A DNA stretch of 6,666 nucleotides from Patescibacteria group bacterium. Lineage in GTDB: Bacteria > Patescibacteriota > Kazan-3B-28. Each line of letters begins with the position of its first letter. Positions within the stretch are counted from its first letter, which is position 1. The notes under the pieces are model-generated. The model made no database searches and had not been told where the DNA came from. It saw only the letters and a program-made list of their open reading frames with translations. Below, piece after piece: positions 5,078 to 6,666 of the stretch. The position numbers and the translations under genes were made by a program. The DNA is taken from contig JAKLDB010000028.1 of assembly GCA_022703745.1 (NCBI GenBank), positions 1-6,666 of the forward strand. The letters run 5' to 3'.

Positions 5078-5332
5078 ATGATAAAAAAATCTACTACTAG
5101 CGTTAGTCGTCGTCGGGTTACCACGCTGACCCCCCGAAACTACAACATCTCTACCGACGAGCTGAATTACATTGATTACAAAAATGTCCGACTTGTTCGT
5201 CGATACATGACCCGCTATATGAAGATCGAACCACGCCGACGTTCTGGCCTCACCGCTAAGCAACAAAGAGATATGGCTACCGCAATAAAGCGTGCTCGCT
5301 ACATGGCTCTTGTCCCCTACGCCCTTCGCTAA
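5078..5332 (+). CDS. rpsR: Ribosomal protein bS18
   Basis: Small-subunit protein that binds 16S rRNA together with bS6. The 84-residue product has the family core in residues 30-80: the YIDYKNVRLVRRYM segment, KIEPRRRSGLTAKQQRDMATAIKRARYMALVPY, with the conserved basic rRNA-binding stretch and the final ARxxALxPY motif. The N-terminus (MIKKSTTSVSRRRVTTLTPRNY) is basic and has no cysteine, so no zinc-binding variant. It starts 12 bp after ssb with no Shine-Dalgarno (CTCTAAAACCT before ATG). Normally rplI (bL9) follows rpsR; here efp does, 8 bp downstream. Confidence 0.96.
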   Translation: MIKKSTTSVSRRRVTTLTPRNYNISTDELNYIDYKNVRLVRRYMTRYMKIEPRRRSGLTAKQQRDMATAIKRARYMALVPYALR

Positions 5333-5340
5333 CAAATACC

Positions 5341-5901
5341 ATGCTCTCCCTGAACGAAATAAAAACGGGTGTAACCATAGAGCTCGAAGGAGCTCCCTAT
5401 GAAGTAGTCAAATACCAGCATTCCAAGATGGGACGCGGAGGTGCCGTTTTACGTACCACTCTCAAAAATCTTTTGACCGGAAACAATATCGAACGAACCT
5501 TTCACGGAGAGGAAAAGTTTAATCCTGTAAACCTAGAACACCACAAAGCTCAGTTTCTTTATCGCCAAGGATCCGATTTTGTCTTTATGGACAGTCAAAA
5601 CTTTGATCAGTTCAATATCGGTAGCTCTATTATCGGATTTGCCAGTAATTTTTTGAAAGATGGCCAAGAAGTAGACCTTATCTTCTACAACGGACAGCCA
5701 ATCAACACTCAACTGCCAACCAAAATGCCTTTCAAAGTTACTGAAGCAGAACCAGCAGTTCGCGGCGACACTGCAACAAACCCACAAAAAAATATTACTA
5801 TCGAAACCGGCATGACTCTTCGAGCTCCAATGTTTATCAATGCTGGTGATACAATTCTGGTAGATACTCGCGACGGAAGCTACCTCGAAAGAGCCAAGTA
5901 G
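5341..5901 (+). CDS. efp: Translation elongation factor P
   Basis: Binds between the ribosomal P and E sites and rescues ribosomes stalled on consecutive prolines. At 186 residues it has the standard length and three-domain layout: KOW-like domain I (1-63), OB domain II (about 67-128, FVFMDSQNFDQFNI) and OB domain III (about 130-184), with the C-terminal signature RGDTATNPQKNITIETG...INAGDTILVDTRDGSYLERA. The tip of domain I reads YQHSKMGRGGAV, placing Arg32 where E. coli has the beta-lysylated Lys34. Arg at this site occurs in EarP-rhamnosylated EF-Ps and also, as I recall, in Thermus EF-P, whose YQHxKxGRGGA loop looks much like this one. No modification enzyme is seen in the window. The start is given by the family N-terminus; no Shine-Dalgarno precedes it. 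Confidence 0.97.
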   Translation: MLSLNEIKTGVTIELEGAPYEVVKYQHSKMGRGGAVLRTTLKNLLTGNNIERTFHGEEKFNPVNLEHHKAQFLYRQGSDFVFMDSQNFDQFNIGSSIIGFASNFLKDGQEVDLIFYNGQPINTQLPTKMPFKVTEAEPAVRGDTATNPQKNITIETGMTLRAPMFINAGDTILVDTRDGSYLERAK

Positions 5902-5906
5902 TATCA

Positions 5907-6404
5907 ATGAAAAAAGAACTTTTTGCCATTACCAAAAACGGTAAATCAGTTTGGCTAGATCCGCAGGGTTCTTCTCACGCCATCACCCACTTTACCGCTG
6001 ACCCGACATTACTACAACAAACCAAAACCGCACTCGCCAACTTGGATGCGACTGATTCAAATGTGTATACCGAAATCGACCTTGGACAGCCTATCGGCTA
6101 TAGCGACTTAGTCGCAACCAACCCAGATGACGAAATCGTCTACGCTAAACGAGTCGGACGCCAAACATTTACCCGTTTCACTAAAAGTCACCAACCTGTA
6201 GCAACTCACACAATTACCGTATGGTTGATTCATGAAGATAGCAGCTACACTCTTCTAAGTGCCTGGTTCGGGCCCAAAACCCCACCGTTCCCTGGAGATA
6301 AATGGGAAACCCCAGAAAGCAAACCGTTTTGGAACAATCATGCTCTTGTCTGGGGCAAACAAGCTATTATAGAAGGGACGGAAACTACAGTCTGTCCCTG
6401 GTAA
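5907..6404 (+). CDS. Conserved-looking protein of unknown function
   Basis: I do not recognise this 165-residue protein with confidence. It begins 5 bp after efp and ends 10 bp before ychF on the same strand, and its codon usage resembles its neighbours, so it is a genuine operon member. It has no signal peptide or membrane segment. Notable features are an N-terminal WLDPQGSSHAITHF (16-29) with His24 and His28, a basic stretch YAKRVGRQTFTRF (79-91), a beta-like segment THTITVWLIHE (100-110), LLSAWFGPKTPPFPGD (116-131) with a Pro-rich turn, and FWNNHALVWG (141-150). The order His, Arg-rich strand, strand, then L-[ST]-A-[WY]-x-G loosely recalls small RNase folds of the barnase/EndoU/colicin/RelE (BECR) group, but this is from memory of the motif pattern only. 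No antitoxin-like partner lies alongside. Confidence 0.85.
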   Translation: MKKELFAITKNGKSVWLDPQGSSHAITHFTADPTLLQQTKTALANLDATDSNVYTEIDLGQPIGYSDLVATNPDDEIVYAKRVGRQTFTRFTKSHQPVATHTITVWLIHEDSSYTLLSAWFGPKTPPFPGDKWETPESKPFWNNHALVWGKQAIIEGTETTVCPW

Positions 6405-6414
6405 TCTAAACTAC

Positions 6415-6666
6415 ATGTCTCTTAAAATCGGCATCGTTGGTCTTCCCAACGTCGGAAAATCTACACTTTTCAACGCTCTACTTGGTGCAAACCAAGCGGC
6501 TGCTTCTAATTTCCCATTCTGTACAATCGAACCTAACACCGGCATCGTACCTGTTCCTGACGGCAGACTGGCTAAACTTGCACAGCTAGAACACTCCGCA
6601 CAAATAGTACCTGCTACTGTTGAATTTGTAGATATTGCTGGACTTGTAAAAGGCGCTTCTCAAGGT
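6415..6666 (+). CDS. ychF: YchF/OLA1-type P-loop NTPase (N-terminal part, cut by window end)
   Basis: Ribosome-associated Obg-family ATPase/GTPase conserved across life. The visible 84 codons contain the nucleotide-binding P-loop GLPNVGKST (residues 9-17), the family signature NFPFCTIEPN (32-41) and the G3 region FVDIAGLVKGAS (71-82). The last is typical of YchF rather than of Obg or Era. The reading frame runs open to the window end, and the rest of the G domain and the C-terminal TGS domain would lie beyond. It starts 10 bp after the unknown gene, without a Shine-Dalgarno, in what appears to be the same operon. Confidence 0.96.
   Translation, partial: MSLKIGIVGLPNVGKSTLFNALLGANQAAASNFPFCTIEPNTGIVPVPDGRLAKLAQLEHSAQIVPATVEFVDIAGLVKGASQG

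Noticed and set aside
436..6404. UGA recoding, as known in some Patescibacteria
   Set aside because: No in-frame TGA is needed in any of the complete genes, which end in TAA or TAG. That is compatible with the standard code and gives no positive evidence of recoding.
1..6666. CRISPR array, insertion sequence or defence/mobile genes
   Set aside because: No spaced direct repeats, transposase or terminal inverted repeats of an element are visible; apart from the left end and one unknown gene, the content is housekeeping.

Overview
The window reads as a compact, gene-dense bacterial chromosome segment. It carries two housekeeping units transcribed away from each other, plus a non-coding left end. 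Several things suggest a streamlined lineage of the Candidate Phyla Radiation (Patescibacteria) type: intergenic gaps of only 5-28 bp, almost no Shine-Dalgarno sequences inside the operon, an EF-P gene where rplI (bL9) usually follows rpsR, and an Arg-tip EF-P. The phylum is an inference; no rRNA is present to settle it.

Left end (1-324): no convincing protein gene. Positions about 40-248 contain nested inverted repeats (a 15-bp outer arm, a 7-bp middle arm and an 11-bp inner arm), a 7-nt complementarity between the inner loop and the 5' tail that could form a pseudoknot, a -10-like box just upstream, and a hairpin terminator downstream. I call this a candidate structured small RNA, probably + strand and of no family I recognise. 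It faces the minus-strand tRNA-Asn, and the hairpin at 222-239 could stop transcripts from both sides.

Minus-strand unit (325-3892): in transcription order, tRNA-Ser(GGA), dnaG (primase), rpoD (primary sigma factor) and tRNA-Asn(GUU). This is the core of the classical macromolecular-synthesis operon without rpsU in the expected place. The encoded CCA end of tRNA-Ser lies only 4 nt before the dnaG start codon. RpoD has an unusual N-terminal tail of about 125 residues, made largely of Lys with Val, Ala and Arg and containing no acidic residue, ahead of ordinary sigma-70 regions. A good promoter for tRNA-Asn is embedded in the 3' end of rpoD.

Plus-strand unit (3948-6666): a sigma-70-type promoter and a leader hairpin precede rpsF (bS6), ssb, rpsR (bS18), efp (EF-P), a 165-residue protein of unknown function, and the first 84 codons of ychF. 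The leader is a possible autoregulatory site for the S6:S18 pair. Apart from ssb and the unknown gene, this unit serves translation; the opposite unit serves replication initiation and transcription. The two promoters lie back to back in a gap of about 170 bp, so growth-related control of both could be linked.
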